A stretch of DNA of 38,389 nt from Actinomadura physcomitrii (lineage in GTDB: Bacteria; Actinomycetota; Actinomycetes; Streptosporangiales; Streptosporangiaceae): assembly GCF_008923205.2 (NCBI RefSeq), contig NZ_WBMS02000046.1, positions 1 through 38,389 on the forward strand. The letters run 5' to 3'. Below the pieces are notes generated by a model that was not told where the DNA came from, searched no databases, and saw nothing but the letters and a program-made list of their open reading frames with translations. Within the stretch, counting starts at the first letter, position 1, and each line of letters opens with the position of its first letter. Shown here piece after piece: positions 1-9,224 of this stretch. Both the position numbers and the translations under genes were made by a program.

Positions 1-2
1 CC

Positions 3-380
3 GGATCCCTGCTGCACTGGACCCGCAAAATGATCGAGATCCGGCAGCGCCACCCCGTCTTCGGCGTCGGCAGCTACGTCGAACTGTCCGCCTCCAACCC
101 CTCCGTCCTCGCCTTCACCCGCGAGATAGGAAACGGCGACACCAACCAATGGGGCGGCACCGACACGGTGCTGTGCGTGAACAACCTGTCGCGCTTCCCG
201 CAGCCGGTGGAACTGGACCTGCGGCGGTTCCGCGGATCGACGCCGATCGAGTGCATGGGCGGCGTGCAGTTCCCCGCCATCGGCGACCTGCCGTACCTGC
301 TCACGCTCCCCGGCCACGGGTTCTACTGGTTCCTGCTGCCGCCCCCGCCCGACGAACCGCCCGCCGAGCGGGTGATGTGA
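3..380 (+). CDS. treS: trehalose synthase / maltose alpha-D-glucosyltransferase, 3' end only
   Basis: The open frame enters from the left edge (codon 1 at base 3) and ends at TGA 378-380, giving about 125 C-terminal residues. It begins with HWTRKMIEIRQRHP, then has NGDTNQWGGTDTVLCVNNLSR and ends in a proline-rich tail. These are hallmarks of the last part of the GH13 trehalose synthase: the end of the barrel followed by the C-terminal beta domain. The enzyme interconverts maltose and trehalose in the cytoplasm. Its stop overlaps the GTG start of the maltokinase gene in ATGTGA, so the two are translationally coupled, as expected for the TreS-Mak complex that feeds maltose 1-phosphate to GlgE. 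The catalytic Asp and Glu lie outside the window. The identification rests on this fragment plus context. Confidence 0.88.
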   Translation, partial: GSLLHWTRKMIEIRQRHPVFGVGSYVELSASNPSVLAFTREIGNGDTNQWGGTDTVLCVNNLSRFPQPVELDLRRFRGSTPIECMGGVQFPAIGDLPYLLTLPGHGFYWFLLPPPPDEPPAERVM

Positions 381-1894
381 CCGTGGGCGGCGGTGCGGGC
401 CACGGCGGCGACCCGTCCCTCGTCCGGCTGCTGGCCGGCTGGCTGCCGCGGCAGCGGTGGTTCGGCGGCAAGGACGCCCCCATCGACGACCTCGCGATCG
501 GCACCGCCACCGAACTGCGGACCGGGGACCCGGGCCTGCACCACCTCGTCCTCGACGTCCGCCAGGGCGGCGCCACCGAGCACTACCAGGTCCTCCTCGG
601 CGTCCGCCGCGACCTGCCCGAGCGGCTGCGCCCGCACGAGATCGGGCTGCTCGCCGGGGCGGCCGGGATCGCCGGCCACGCCTACGACGCCGTCCACGAC
701 CCCGAGCAGACCCGGCCGCTGCTCGCCCACATGGCGGGCGAGTCGGTCATCGGGCCGCTGCGGTTCCGCCGCACGCCCGGCACGGGCATCCGCACCGACC
801 TGGACGGCGCGCCGTCCACCGCCGAGCAGAGCAACACCTCGCTGGTCTTCGGCGACGCGTACATGTGCAAGCTGTTCCGCAAGCTGACGCCGGGCGTGAA
901 CCCCGATCTGGAGGTCAACCTCGCGCTCACCCGCGCCGGCTGCGAGCACGTCCCCGCCGTGCACGGCTGGATCGAGCTCGCGCCCGGCGACGGCGCGGGC
1001 GGTGAACCCGTCACGCTCGCGCTGCTGTCGGAGTTCCTGCGCAGCGCGGCCGACGGATGGCAGCTCGCGCTCACCAGCGTCCGCGACTGGTTCGCCCGGC
1101 AGCCCCCGCCCGGCCCGCCCTCCGGTCCGCCGGCCGCGCTCACCCCGGACGACGCGGGCGCGGCGGGCGGCGACTTCGCCGCCGAGGCCGAACGGCTCGG
1201 CGCCGCCACCGCGCAGGTGCACCGCGACCTCGCGGACGCGTTCGGCGTGACGGCCGCGCCCGCCGAGCGGCTGCGCGCCCTGGCCGCCGGGATGAACGAG
1301 CAGCTCGACGCGGTCGCCGAGGACGTCCCGCAGCTGCGCCCGCACGCCGCCGCCGTCCGCGCGGCGTTCGCGGAGGTCGCCGCGGCCGGCGCGGAGCTGC
1401 CGTTCCAGCGGGTGCACGGCGACTTCCACCTCGGCCAGGTGATGCGCACCGACCACGGCTGGGTGCTGCTGGACTTCGAGGGCGAGCCCGCCCGGGCGCC
1501 AGCGGAGCGGCGCGCGCCCGGGCACCCGCTGCGCGACGTCGCCGGGATGCTGCGCTCGTTCGAGTACGCGGCGCGGTTCCTGATCGCCTCGGACGGGAAC
1601 CTCGCCCCCGGCACGGCCGACATGCTGGAGCTGCGCGCCCAGGCGTGGGCGGAGCGGAACCGGGCCGCGTTCTGCGCCGGGTACGCGGCGGCGGGCGGCC
1701 CCGACCCGGCCGCGCACGCGGCGCTGGTGCGGGCGTTCGAGTTCGACAAGGCGGTGTACGAGATCCGGTACGAGGCGCGGAACCGGCCGTCCTGGCTGCC
1801 GGTGCCGCTGCGCTCGCTGGAGCACCTGGCCGGCCGACACGGGCCCATTTCAAAGGTCCGGTTCAGAGGTCCGGGTCACAGGTCGATGGAGTAG
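377..1894 (+). CDS. mak: maltokinase (Pep2/Mak)
   Basis: This enzyme phosphorylates maltose with ATP to give maltose 1-phosphate, the donor for GlgE in the TreS-Mak-GlgE-GlgB alpha-glucan pathway. The 505-residue protein has the N-terminal signature PRQRWFGGK near residues 25-33. The kinase core has HGDFHLGQ with putative catalytic Asp349, and LDFEGEP with metal-binding Asp366. The C-terminal NRPSWLPVPL is typical of the family. The GTG at 377 overlaps the treS stop; a second GTG at 383 is also possible. The family usually has about 440-470 residues; here a proline/alanine-rich insertion near residues 235-265 and a read-through tail after the NRPSWLP block make it longer. The last 19 bases overlap the 3' end of the convergent gntR gene. 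Confidence 0.93.
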   Translation: MTVGGGAGHGGDPSLVRLLAGWLPRQRWFGGKDAPIDDLAIGTATELRTGDPGLHHLVLDVRQGGATEHYQVLLGVRRDLPERLRPHEIGLLAGAAGIAGHAYDAVHDPEQTRPLLAHMAGESVIGPLRFRRTPGTGIRTDLDGAPSTAEQSNTSLVFGDAYMCKLFRKLTPGVNPDLEVNLALTRAGCEHVPAVHGWIELAPGDGAGGEPVTLALLSEFLRSAADGWQLALTSVRDWFARQPPPGPPSGPPAALTPDDAGAAGGDFAAEAERLGAATAQVHRDLADAFGVTAAPAERLRALAAGMNEQLDAVAEDVPQLRPHAAAVRAAFAEVAAAGAELPFQRVHGDFHLGQVMRTDHGWVLLDFEGEPARAPAERRAPGHPLRDVAGMLRSFEYAARFLIASDGNLAPGTADMLELRAQAWAERNRAAFCAGYAAAGGPDPAAHAALVRAFEFDKAVYEIRYEARNRPSWLPVPLRSLEHLAGRHGPISKVRFRGPGHRSME

Positions 1895-2634
1895 TCCAGG
1901 ACGACGCGGTCGGCGGGGATCACGATGTCGCGGCAGACCTCCATGACCGAGGCGCGCGACAGCATCCGGCGGGTGATGGCGATGACCGGGACGCCGCCGC
2001 CCATCCGCAGCGTCTCGGTCTCCTCGGGGGTCGGCATGCGGGAGCGCACCGCCTCCTCGACGCGGGTCGGCGGGTGGCCGAGGTAGGCCATCTGGGCGAG
2101 CGTGCCGCCGGGCCACGGCTCGCGCTCCGGGTCGGCGACGGGGGTGCCGCCGACGAGGTCCCACAGCAGGTAGTTGACGGAGATCTGCGACGGCTCGCCG
2201 CGCGCGTAGAACACGAACCGGCGGCGCAGCAGTTCCGTGCCGGTGGGCAGTTCGAACAGCGCGCCGAGGTCGTCGTCCGCGCGCACACGGGAGTACTCCT
2301 TGTCGAGCCGGTACTCCTGCCAGCTGATCTTCTGGTCGCGGGTGAAGGTGGTCTCGGGCACCGCGAGCGGCCTGGTCACGGCGCGGTAGCGCTCCATCGC
2401 GACCCGGCGGGCGGGCGGCACGACCCGGACCACGGTGCCGCCGCCGCGGCGCGTCTCGACGAGCCCCTCGGTGCGCAGCAGCGCGACCGCCTGCCGCACG
2501 ACGATCTCCGAGACGCCGTGCGCGGCGCACAGCTCCGCCATGGTCGGCAGCCGGGTCCCCGGCGGGAGGCTGCCGTCCCGGATCCCCTCTCGCAGCGTGT
2601 CGGCGATGCGCAGGTAGGCGGGACGGTCCGGCAC
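1876..2634 (-). CDS. GntR/HutC-family transcriptional regulator
   Basis: The protein is 252 aa from GTG 2634. The N-terminal winged helix-turn-helix (about residues 1-70) contains PAYLRIADTLREGIRDG, PGTRLPTMAELCAAHGVSE and VRQAVALLRTEGLVETRRGGG. A UTRA effector domain follows (about residues 90-240). The GTG at 2634 is preferred because GGGGAGG (2644-2650) lies 9 nt upstream; the alternative GTG at 2643 abuts that ribosome site. The effector is unknown; HutC-subfamily UTRA domains bind small sugars, amino-acid derivatives or other metabolites. The gene converges on mak and diverges from the small orphan gene at 2849. A TGTATACA palindrome typical of GntR operators lies in that intergenic space (2806-2821), so control of the small gene, with possible self-control, is the simplest model. 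Confidence 0.9.
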   Translation of the reverse strand: MPDRPAYLRIADTLREGIRDGSLPPGTRLPTMAELCAAHGVSEIVVRQAVALLRTEGLVETRRGGGTVVRVVPPARRVAMERYRAVTRPLAVPETTFTRDQKISWQEYRLDKEYSRVRADDDLGALFELPTGTELLRRRFVFYARGEPSQISVNYLLWDLVGGTPVADPEREPWPGGTLAQMAYLGHPPTRVEEAVRSRMPTPEETETLRMGGGVPVIAITRRMLSRASVMEVCRDIVIPADRVVLDYSIDL

Positions 2635-2805
2635 CGGCGTCACCTCCCCTTCGTTCCGGCGCGCCCCCGGTCAGTCGACGCGGTGGTCATTCGATGCGGT
2701 GTTCGATTTCGCCCCCTCCTTCCCGTCACTCATACCTAGCCGGCCGCTATCCGCGGGGGCATGGTCCGCTTACGGACAGCTTGACACCTCTCAGACCGAG
2801 TAAGA

Positions 2806-2821
2806 CTTTTGTATACAGAAG
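2806..2821. promoter_or_regulatory. candidate GntR operator, core TGTATACA
   Basis: A 16-bp near-perfect palindrome, CTTTTGTATACAGAAG, with one mismatched pair and a perfect 8-bp core. It begins 19 bp downstream of a TTGACA hexamer (2781-2786) that could be a -35 box. It ends 10 bp before the ribosome site GGAAAGGA (2833-2840) of the 69-aa gene. GntR/HutC proteins commonly bind TGTA-TACA type dyads. Placement over or just downstream of the promoter suggests repression. The exact -10 box is not clear. Confidence 0.6.
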
Positions 2822-2848
2822 AGCCGCCTCGGGGAAAGGACGACCTTG

Positions 2849-3058
2849 ATGGGCGACTTCGACGATCTGAAGACGGCCATCGAGGGGGAATTTCCGGGCT
2901 GGCAGGTCTGGCGCAGCGACGCCGGGCGCTGGTACGCCACCCGGAGCGGCGATCTGACGGACGCGCAACTGCAGGCGGGATGTGCGATGACGGTGGCCGC
3001 GGACGATCCGGCGGGGCTGCGCGAGCTGCTGCTCGAGCAGGCGCGCGGGGACGGGTGA
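2849..3058 (+). CDS. 69-aa orphan protein downstream of gntR operator
   Basis: This is a small acidic soluble protein of 69 residues, probably actinobacterial-specific. I do not recognise a named domain. It opens MGDFDDLKTAIEGEFPGW and continues with QVWRSDAGRWYATRSG, LTDAQLQAGCAMTVAADD and a C-terminal amphipathic stretch LRELLLEQARGDG. There is no signal peptide or membrane segment. The ATG at 2849 follows the strong ribosome site GGGGAAAGGA (2831-2840) with good spacing; a TTG at 2846 is in frame just before it. Its high coding quality, ribosome site and the adjacent palindromic operator argue for a real gene controlled by the divergent GntR regulator. The similar pattern 'WRSD-GRWYATR' suggests one of the small regulator-linked proteins common in these genomes, but no function is claimed. 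Confidence 0.75.
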   Translation: MGDFDDLKTAIEGEFPGWQVWRSDAGRWYATRSGDLTDAQLQAGCAMTVAADDPAGLRELLLEQARGDG

Positions 3059-3147
3059 GGCGGCCGCGGTGAGGCGTCGCGGGGAGCGGCGCGGCCCGGT
3101 CCGCAGGCGGGGGCGGACCGGGCCGGAACGCTCCGGTACGGAAGGTA

Positions 3148-3171
3148 CCTGTGTCGCTGAGGTGACACAGG
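3148..3171. repeat. 8-bp inverted repeat CCTGTGTC/GACACAGG
   Basis: Perfect 8-bp arms at 3148-3155 and 3164-3171 flank an 8-nt loop. It partly overlaps a second small hairpin, GGTAC-GGAAG-GTACC (3135-3149). No T-run follows, so it is not an obvious intrinsic terminator. A protein-binding dyad or a terminator for the 69-aa gene are both possible. Confidence 0.55.
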
Positions 3172-3223
3172 AATGGATCCCAGGGCGGCGGGGTCGGTGT
3201 CACCCCTGGGGCCAGGTAGACGT

Positions 3224-3284
3224 GACCGCATGGACGGCGCAATCGGCGCGACCCCTGACAAAGTGTCGTGCCGTCCATGCGGTC
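3224..3284. repeat. 15-bp perfect inverted repeat in glgB leader
   Basis: The arm GACCGCATGGACGGC (3224-3238) is exactly reverse-complementary to 3270-3284, with a 31-nt loop that itself contains GACA-AAG-TGTC. It lies about 145 bp before the glgB start. The arms would form a very stable RNA stem. Alternatively each arm is a binding half-site. There is no poly-T tail, so an ordinary terminator is less likely. Confidence 0.75.
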
Positions 3285-3427
3285 GCAAATCGTCCTCGCC
3301 CCGCCATGTGAGTTCGCCCGATCTCGGGGCACTCCTACAGGGAAACGGCATCAAGGCTGTTCCCGGGGACGGCCCCGGGCCCCGGATCCCGGGCGATGCG
3401 AGCGATGTGCGAGGAGGCCATGACGCC

Positions 3428-5659
3428 ATGGCACGGGTGACGCGCGCGGAGATCGACCGGCTCGTCGGCGGCGACCACCACGATCCGCACGGCGTCCTCG
3501 GGGCGCATCCCGGCCGGGACGGGGTGACCGTCAGGGCGCTGCGCCCGCTGGCGGACAAGGTCGAGGTCGTCCTGCCGAACGGGGACCGGCACCCGCTGCG
3601 GCACTTCCACCAGGGCGTGTTCGCCGGGACGCTGCCGGAGTCGGCGTCGCTGGCCGGCGGCGGCGAGGACGAGGCGCCCCTCGCGGTCCCCGACTACCGG
3701 CTGGCGGTGACGTACCGGGACGGCATCGAGACCGTGCAGGACGACCCGTACCGGCACCTGCCGACGCTCGGCGAGCTCGACCTGCATCTGATCAGCGAGG
3801 GACGGCACGAGGAGCTGTGGCGGGCGCTGGGGGCGCGCGTGCGGACGTACGCGTCGGCGTTCGGACCGGTGTCCGGCACCGGGTTCGCCGTGTGGGCGCC
3901 GACGGCGCGGGGCGTGCGCGTGGTCGGCGACTTCAACCACTGGGACGGCCGCGCGCACCCGATGCGGTCGCTCGGGTCAACGGGCGTGTGGGAGCTGTTC
4001 GTCCCGGGCGTCGGCGACGGCATGTGCTACAAGTTCGAGATCCTCGGCGCGGACGGGCAGTGGCGCACCAAGGCCGACCCGATGGCGCAGCACACCGAGC
4101 GTCCCCCGGCGACGGCGTCGCGTATCTACACCTCGTCCTATGCGTGGGGCGACGGCGACTGGATGGGCGCCCGCAAGGAGCACGAGTGGGTGCACGAGCC
4201 AATGAGCGTGTACGAGGTGCACCTCGGCTCGTGGCGTCCCGGGCTCGACTACCGTGAGCTGGCGGAGGAACTGACCTCGTACGTGAAGGACATGGGGTTC
4301 ACCCATGTGGAGTTCCTGCCGGTGGCGGAACACCCCTATGGGCCGTCCTGGGGCTACCAGGTGACGTCCTACTACGCGCCGACGTCCCGCTTCGGCACCC
4401 CCGACGACTTCCGGTACCTCGTCGACAAGCTGCACCAGGCCGGTATCGGCGTCATCATCGACTGGGTGCCCGCGCACTTCCCCAAGGACGAGTGGGCGCT
4501 GGCGCGCTTCGACGGCACCGCCCTGTACGAGCACGAGGACCCGGCCCGCGGCGAGCATCCCGACTGGGGCACGCTGGTGTTCAACTTCGGGCGCGCCGAG
4601 GTCCGCAACTTCCTGGTGGCGAACGCGTCGTTCTGGATCGAGGAGTTCCACGTCGACGGGCTCCGCGTAGACGCGGTCGCCTCGATGCTGTACCTGGACT
4701 ACTCGCGCAACGAGGGCGAGTGGACGCCGAACGTCTACGGCGGCCGCGAGAACCTGGAGGCCATCTCGTTCCTCCAGGAGATGAACGCGACGGTCTACAA
4801 GCGCAACCCGGGCGTCCTCACCGTCGCGGAGGAGTCGACGGCCTGGCCGGGCGTGTCCCGCCCCACCCATCTCGGCGGCCTCGGCTTCGGGTTCAAGTGG
4901 AACATGGGCTGGATGCACGACACCCTGGAGTACCTCCGCCACGAGCCCGTGTTCCGGCACTACCACCACAACGAGATCACGTTCTCGCTGGTGTACGCGT
5001 TCGCGGAGAACTACGTCCTGCCGCTCTCACACGACGAGGTCGTCCACGGGAAGGGGTCGCTGCTCAGCAAGATGCCGGGCGACACCTGGCAGCGGTTCGC
5101 GGGGCTGCGCGCCCTGCTCGCCTACATGTGGTCGCACCCCGGCAAGCAGCTGCTGTTCATGGGCCAGGAGTTCGGGCAGGGCGCCGAATGGGCGGAGGAG
5201 CGCCCGCTCGACTGGTGGCTGCTCGACAACGCCGCCGAAGGGGCGCTGCATCTCGGGCTGCAGAAGCTCGTCCGCGAGCTCAACCGCGCCTACCGCGCGG
5301 AGCCCGCGCTGTGGTCCCGCGACAGCGACCACGAGGGGTTCCGCTGGATCGACGGCAACGACGCCGGCGGCAACACCCTGTCCTACCTGCGGTACGGGAC
5401 GTCCAAGGACGACGCCGAGCCGCCGGTGATGGCCTGCGTCGTCAACTTCGCCGGCACCCCGCACGAGGACTACCGCATCGGCCTGCCCAAGGAGGGCGGG
5501 TGGCGAGAGGTCGTCAACACCGACGCCTACGAGTACGGCGGCAGTGGCGTCGGGAACCTCGGCCGCGTCGAGGCGGCCGCCGAGCCGTGGCACGGGCTGG
5601 AGGCCTCCGCCGTGCTGCGCGTCCCGCCGCTCGGCGCCGTGTGGCTCGTCCCGGAGTGA
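3428..5659 (+). CDS. glgB: 1,4-alpha-glucan branching enzyme
   Basis: GlgB makes alpha-1,6 branches in glycogen or GlgE-derived glucans. The 743-residue protein has an N-terminal region with DPHGVLGAHPG, a CBM48 domain (FAVWAPTARGVRVVGDFNHWDG, about residues 155-180), then the GH13 barrel. The catalytic residues are visible: nucleophile Asp415 in GLRVDAV, acid/base Glu468 in VAEEST, and transition-state Asp536 in LSHDEVVHGKGS; their spacing matches E. coli GlgB. ATG 3428 is chosen because GAGGAGG (3411-3417) is correctly spaced and the protein then starts at the usual place; the nearby ATG 3420 is out of frame. It is the expected partner of treS and mak. Here it is separated from them by the gntR-orphan insertion and a long structured leader. 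Confidence 0.97.
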   Translation: MARVTRAEIDRLVGGDHHDPHGVLGAHPGRDGVTVRALRPLADKVEVVLPNGDRHPLRHFHQGVFAGTLPESASLAGGGEDEAPLAVPDYRLAVTYRDGIETVQDDPYRHLPTLGELDLHLISEGRHEELWRALGARVRTYASAFGPVSGTGFAVWAPTARGVRVVGDFNHWDGRAHPMRSLGSTGVWELFVPGVGDGMCYKFEILGADGQWRTKADPMAQHTERPPATASRIYTSSYAWGDGDWMGARKEHEWVHEPMSVYEVHLGSWRPGLDYRELAEELTSYVKDMGFTHVEFLPVAEHPYGPSWGYQVTSYYAPTSRFGTPDDFRYLVDKLHQAGIGVIIDWVPAHFPKDEWALARFDGTALYEHEDPARGEHPDWGTLVFNFGRAEVRNFLVANASFWIEEFHVDGLRVDAVASMLYLDYSRNEGEWTPNVYGGRENLEAISFLQEMNATVYKRNPGVLTVAEESTAWPGVSRPTHLGGLGFGFKWNMGWMHDTLEYLRHEPVFRHYHHNEITFSLVYAFAENYVLPLSHDEVVHGKGSLLSKMPGDTWQRFAGLRALLAYMWSHPGKQLLFMGQEFGQGAEWAEERPLDWWLLDNAAEGALHLGLQKLVRELNRAYRAEPALWSRDSDHEGFRWIDGNDAGGNTLSYLRYGTSKDDAEPPVMACVVNFAGTPHEDYRIGLPKEGGWREVVNTDAYEYGGSGVGNLGRVEAAAEPWHGLEASAVLRVPPLGAVWLVPE

Positions 5660-5667
5660 TCGGGCTC

Positions 5668-5673
5668 TAGGGT
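5668..5673 (+). promoter_or_regulatory. -10 box TAGGGT, leaderless start of the ACT gene
   Basis: TAGGGT ends exactly 6 nt before the ATG at 5680, the TANNNT-N6-start arrangement typical of leaderless actinobacterial mRNAs. No ribosome site is present in the gap. It lies 8 bp after the glgB stop, so the gene likely has its own promoter. Confidence 0.55.
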
Positions 5674-5679
5674 GGCGCC

Positions 5680-6045
5680 ATGAGCGCCGCGCAGCACCTG
5701 CACATCGTCCCGTCCGAGTTCCTGGTGGAGCATCTGCCGAACGCGACGTTCCCCGAGGACGACGAGTGGATCGCGCTGGTCCGCGCCCCCGAGGGCCTGA
5801 CCGTCGTGCGGGAGGCGTCGCCGTTCACCGAGGCGGAGCGCTGGGTCGGCTTCTACGGCGACGCCGGCCACGGCCTCGACCTGCCCGGCATGCTCGCCGC
5901 GGTCGTCGGGCCGCTCGCGGACGCCGGCGTGCCGGTGTTCGTCGCCTCCACCTACCACGCCGACCTCGTCCTGGTGCCGGACCACCGGCTGAAGGACGCG
6001 GCGCAGGCCCTCCGCGACGCCGGCCACCGCGTCTCGGACCGCTGA
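5680..6045 (+). CDS. ACT-domain (CASTOR/DUF-type) small protein
   Basis: This 121-residue soluble protein has the features of small ACT-domain proteins related to the CASTOR fold. It has LHIVPSEFLVEHLP near the start, WIALVRAPEGLTVVRE in the first half, and FVASTYHADLVLVPDHRL followed by a helix near the end. Such proteins bind amino acids, but the ligand and target here cannot be read from sequence. ATG 5680 follows a -10 box TAGGGT by 6 nt, with no ribosome site, so it is probably a leaderless transcript rather than part of a glgB operon. It converges on the Nudix gene, with 31 bp between them. Length is normal for the family. Confidence 0.75.
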   Translation: MSAAQHLHIVPSEFLVEHLPNATFPEDDEWIALVRAPEGLTVVREASPFTEAERWVGFYGDAGHGLDLPGMLAAVVGPLADAGVPVFVASTYHADLVLVPDHRLKDAAQALRDAGHRVSDR

Positions 6046-6076
6046 CCCGGGCCGGCGCTGACCGGGGAGCCGCGGA

Positions 6077-6943
6077 TCAGCGCCGTTCGAGGCGGTCGAT
6101 GAGCCAGCGGGGTCCGGTGACGTGCGCGCCGGCCGCCTCGCAGCGGGAGCGCAGCCCCCGGTCCGCCGTCACGACCAGGTACTCGGTGTCGGGCTCCGCG
6201 TCCCGGACGAGGTCGACGATGCGGTCGTCGCCGCTGCCCGCCGCCGCCACGACCCGCACGCCGTCCACCGGCTCGTCCGCCACCGGCCGCGCCGCCCCCT
6301 CGACGACCAGCACGACCTCCGGGTAGCAGCGGTCGAACGCGACGGGGCCGGGCGGCAGCCCCTGGACGCCCTCGCCGAGCACCGCCAGCGCGTCGCGGAG
6401 CCGGGCGTTGGCGCCCGCCCGGTCCTTCCACCAGCCGTCCGGCCGGGACCCGACGACGTTCGCGCCGTCCACCACGAGCACCAGGCCCTTCATCGCCTCC
6501 CGCAGCAGCGGCCACGACCTCTCGAACGGCGCGAACAGCTTGCGGTCCTCGACCTCCTCCTCGCGGACCCACTCGGCGCGGCGTGTCTCCCGCGACGCCG
6601 GCTTCACGTGCACCTTCTCGTCGAGCGCCCCGATCACGGACGTGAACGCCCAGCCGCCGTGGTCCTCGATGCGGGTACCGCGCACGCGCACGAGCCCGGT
6701 GTCGAGCGTGCACTCCTCGCCCGTCTCGCGCAGGGCGCCGGTCACCGGGTCCTCATGGCTGTGCGTGGCGCCGCCGAACATCCCCCACGTGCCGCCGCCG
6801 AGACCCCACCAGGCGCGCTGCTGCAGCAGGATCCACATCTGGCCTTCCGCGTCGCGGTGGTAGGCCAGCAGGCCCGCCGCGCCGTACCGTCCCCAGTGCG
6901 TGTGCCCCAGGTCGCAATCGGCCCAGCCGTCCCCATCGCCCAT
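6077..6943 (-). CDS. Nudix hydrolase fused to a NYN/PIN-like domain
   Basis: This 288-residue protein joins two domains. Residues about 15-155 are a Nudix hydrolase: the Nudix box starts at GATHSHE and runs to ALRETGEEC, with all acidic residues kept but the late Gly replaced by Thr. Residues about 160-288 resemble small NYN/PIN-type proteins with LVLVVDGANVVGSRPDGWW, AFDRCYPEVVLVVEG, AAGSGDDRIVDL and VVTADRGLRSRC; the spaced Asp residues could bind a metal. The first half would hydrolyse a nucleoside diphosphate derivative; the second may be a nuclease or a degenerate binding domain. ATG 6943 has a TATCGT -10 box 6 nt upstream and no ribosome site, suggesting a leaderless mRNA. It diverges from the kinase gene at 7034. 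The fusion frame is uninterrupted. Confidence 0.82.
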   Translation of the reverse strand: MGDGDGWADCDLGHTHWGRYGAAGLLAYHRDAEGQMWILLQQRAWWGLGGGTWGMFGGATHSHEDPVTGALRETGEECTLDTGLVRVRGTRIEDHGGWAFTSVIGALDEKVHVKPASRETRRAEWVREEEVEDRKLFAPFERSWPLLREAMKGLVLVVDGANVVGSRPDGWWKDRAGANARLRDALAVLGEGVQGLPPGPVAFDRCYPEVVLVVEGAARPVADEPVDGVRVVAAAGSGDDRIVDLVRDAEPDTEYLVVTADRGLRSRCEAAGAHVTGPRWLIDRLERR

Positions 6944-6949
6944 GGAGCG

Positions 6950-6955
6950 ACGATA
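6950..6955 (-). promoter_or_regulatory. -10 box TATCGT of the Nudix-NYN gene
   Basis: On the minus strand TATCGT is followed after 6 nt (CGCTCC) by ATG 6943. This matches a leaderless promoter. No clear -35 box is seen at 16-18 bp. Confidence 0.5.
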
Positions 6956-7033
6956 TCCGCTCGGTGACGCAAGTACGGTGGTGCCGTCGTTCGGGGGGCC
7001 GACCCTGGTCCCCCATGCCGGAGGAAGCCGAAG

Positions 7034-8569
<1,536 letters not shown>

Positions 8570-8613
8570 TCCGATCCCGGTGACGAAGGGCACAGTGCCG
8601 CGCGGACGGTACG

Positions 8614-8628
8614 CCGAATAACATTCGG
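8614..8628 (+). promoter_or_regulatory. dyad CCGAAT-AAC-ATTCGG overlapping a possible -10 box
   Basis: Perfect 6-bp arms with a 3-bp centre sit 33 bp before the thioesterase start. The centre contains TAACAT, which fits a -10 hexamer. It could be an operator over the promoter of the gene at 8662. A small hairpin is the alternative. Confidence 0.4.
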
Positions 8629-8661
8629 TGCGAGACGTCGCATGATCAGGGGAGACACGAG

Positions 8662-9153
8662 TTGAGCGTCGAGGCGGAACCGGCGGCCTTCGGGGAGACC
8701 GCGCGGATGTGGGACACCCTGACGGGCGCCGAGCTGATCCAGGCCATGGCCGACGGTGCGTTCCCTCAGATCTCCGACATCAACGATTACATCGGGCAGG
8801 TCATCACGGCCGCCGAGCCCGGTCGCGTCGACATCGCCTGGACGCCGGCCGAGAAGCTGTGCAACCCCGGCGGCACCGTGCACGGCGGCTACATCGCCAT
8901 GATCCTCGACAACGCCGTCTGCCTCGCCGGCAGCAGCACCTGCGAGCACTTCATGCCGATGCTCACGCTCAACCTCAACATCGACTACCTGCGCGGCGTC
9001 CGCGCGGGCGAGACCTACACGGTCACCGGGACGTGCGTGCACCCCGGCAGGACCCGGATGGTCGCCAACGCCGTCATCAGCGACGCGCAGGGCCGTCCCC
9101 TCGCGCAGGCGTCGGCCAGCGTCCTGCCGAACAAGGCCTTCGCCCGCAAATAG
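8662..9153 (+). CDS. PaaI-type hotdog-fold thioesterase
   Basis: The 163-residue protein has the hotdog acyl-CoA thioesterase pattern: CNPGGTVHGGYIAMILDNA (the HGG turn and following long helix), MLTLNLNIDYLRGVRAGE and GRTRMVANAVISDAQGR. It would hydrolyse acyl- or aryl-CoA thioesters in the cytoplasm; the substrate is not readable. The start is TTG 8662, preceded by AGGGGAG (8648-8654). ATG 8707 is the next in-frame possibility, but it would remove a conserved-looking N-terminus and has no ribosome site. A palindrome over a possible -10 box lies 33 bp upstream, so expression may be regulated. Neighbours give no pathway hint. Confidence 0.85.
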   Translation: MSVEAEPAAFGETARMWDTLTGAELIQAMADGAFPQISDINDYIGQVITAAEPGRVDIAWTPAEKLCNPGGTVHGGYIAMILDNAVCLAGSSTCEHFMPMLTLNLNIDYLRGVRAGETYTVTGTCVHPGRTRMVANAVISDAQGRPLAQASASVLPNKAFARK

Positions 9154-9224
9154 GGCCGGCGCTCCTCCTCGCGGCGGAGGGCGCGCGGGACCCGGGGCGG
9201 ACCGGGCGCCCGCGGGCGAACGCA

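Larger units (their letters stand above)
3059..3427. other. 369-bp gene-free leader upstream of glgB, rich in dyads
   Basis: No convincing coding frame lies between the small orphan gene and glgB. Frame 2 is open from base 3173 into glgB, but its codons look non-coding and it lacks a ribosome site. The interval holds at least four dyads: GGTAC/GTACC at 3135-3149, CCTGTGTC/GACACAGG at 3148-3171, a 15-bp perfect inverted repeat at 3224-3284, and GACA/TGTC at 3257-3267 inside its loop. A GC-rich CCCGGGG cluster follows at 3364-3391. This suggests a structured leader or an operator cluster controlling glgB. Confidence 0.6.

Noticed and set aside
149..376. Upstream extension of the maltokinase frame into treS
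   Set aside because: It lies antiphase within treS and has no family similarity; the GTG at 377 with the ATGTGA overlap gives the normal N-terminus.
3173..3427. N-terminal extension of glgB to base 3173
   Set aside because: Codon pattern is poor, there is no ribosome site, and the segment contains the 15-bp inverted repeat; ATG 3428 has a good ribosome site and the normal family start.
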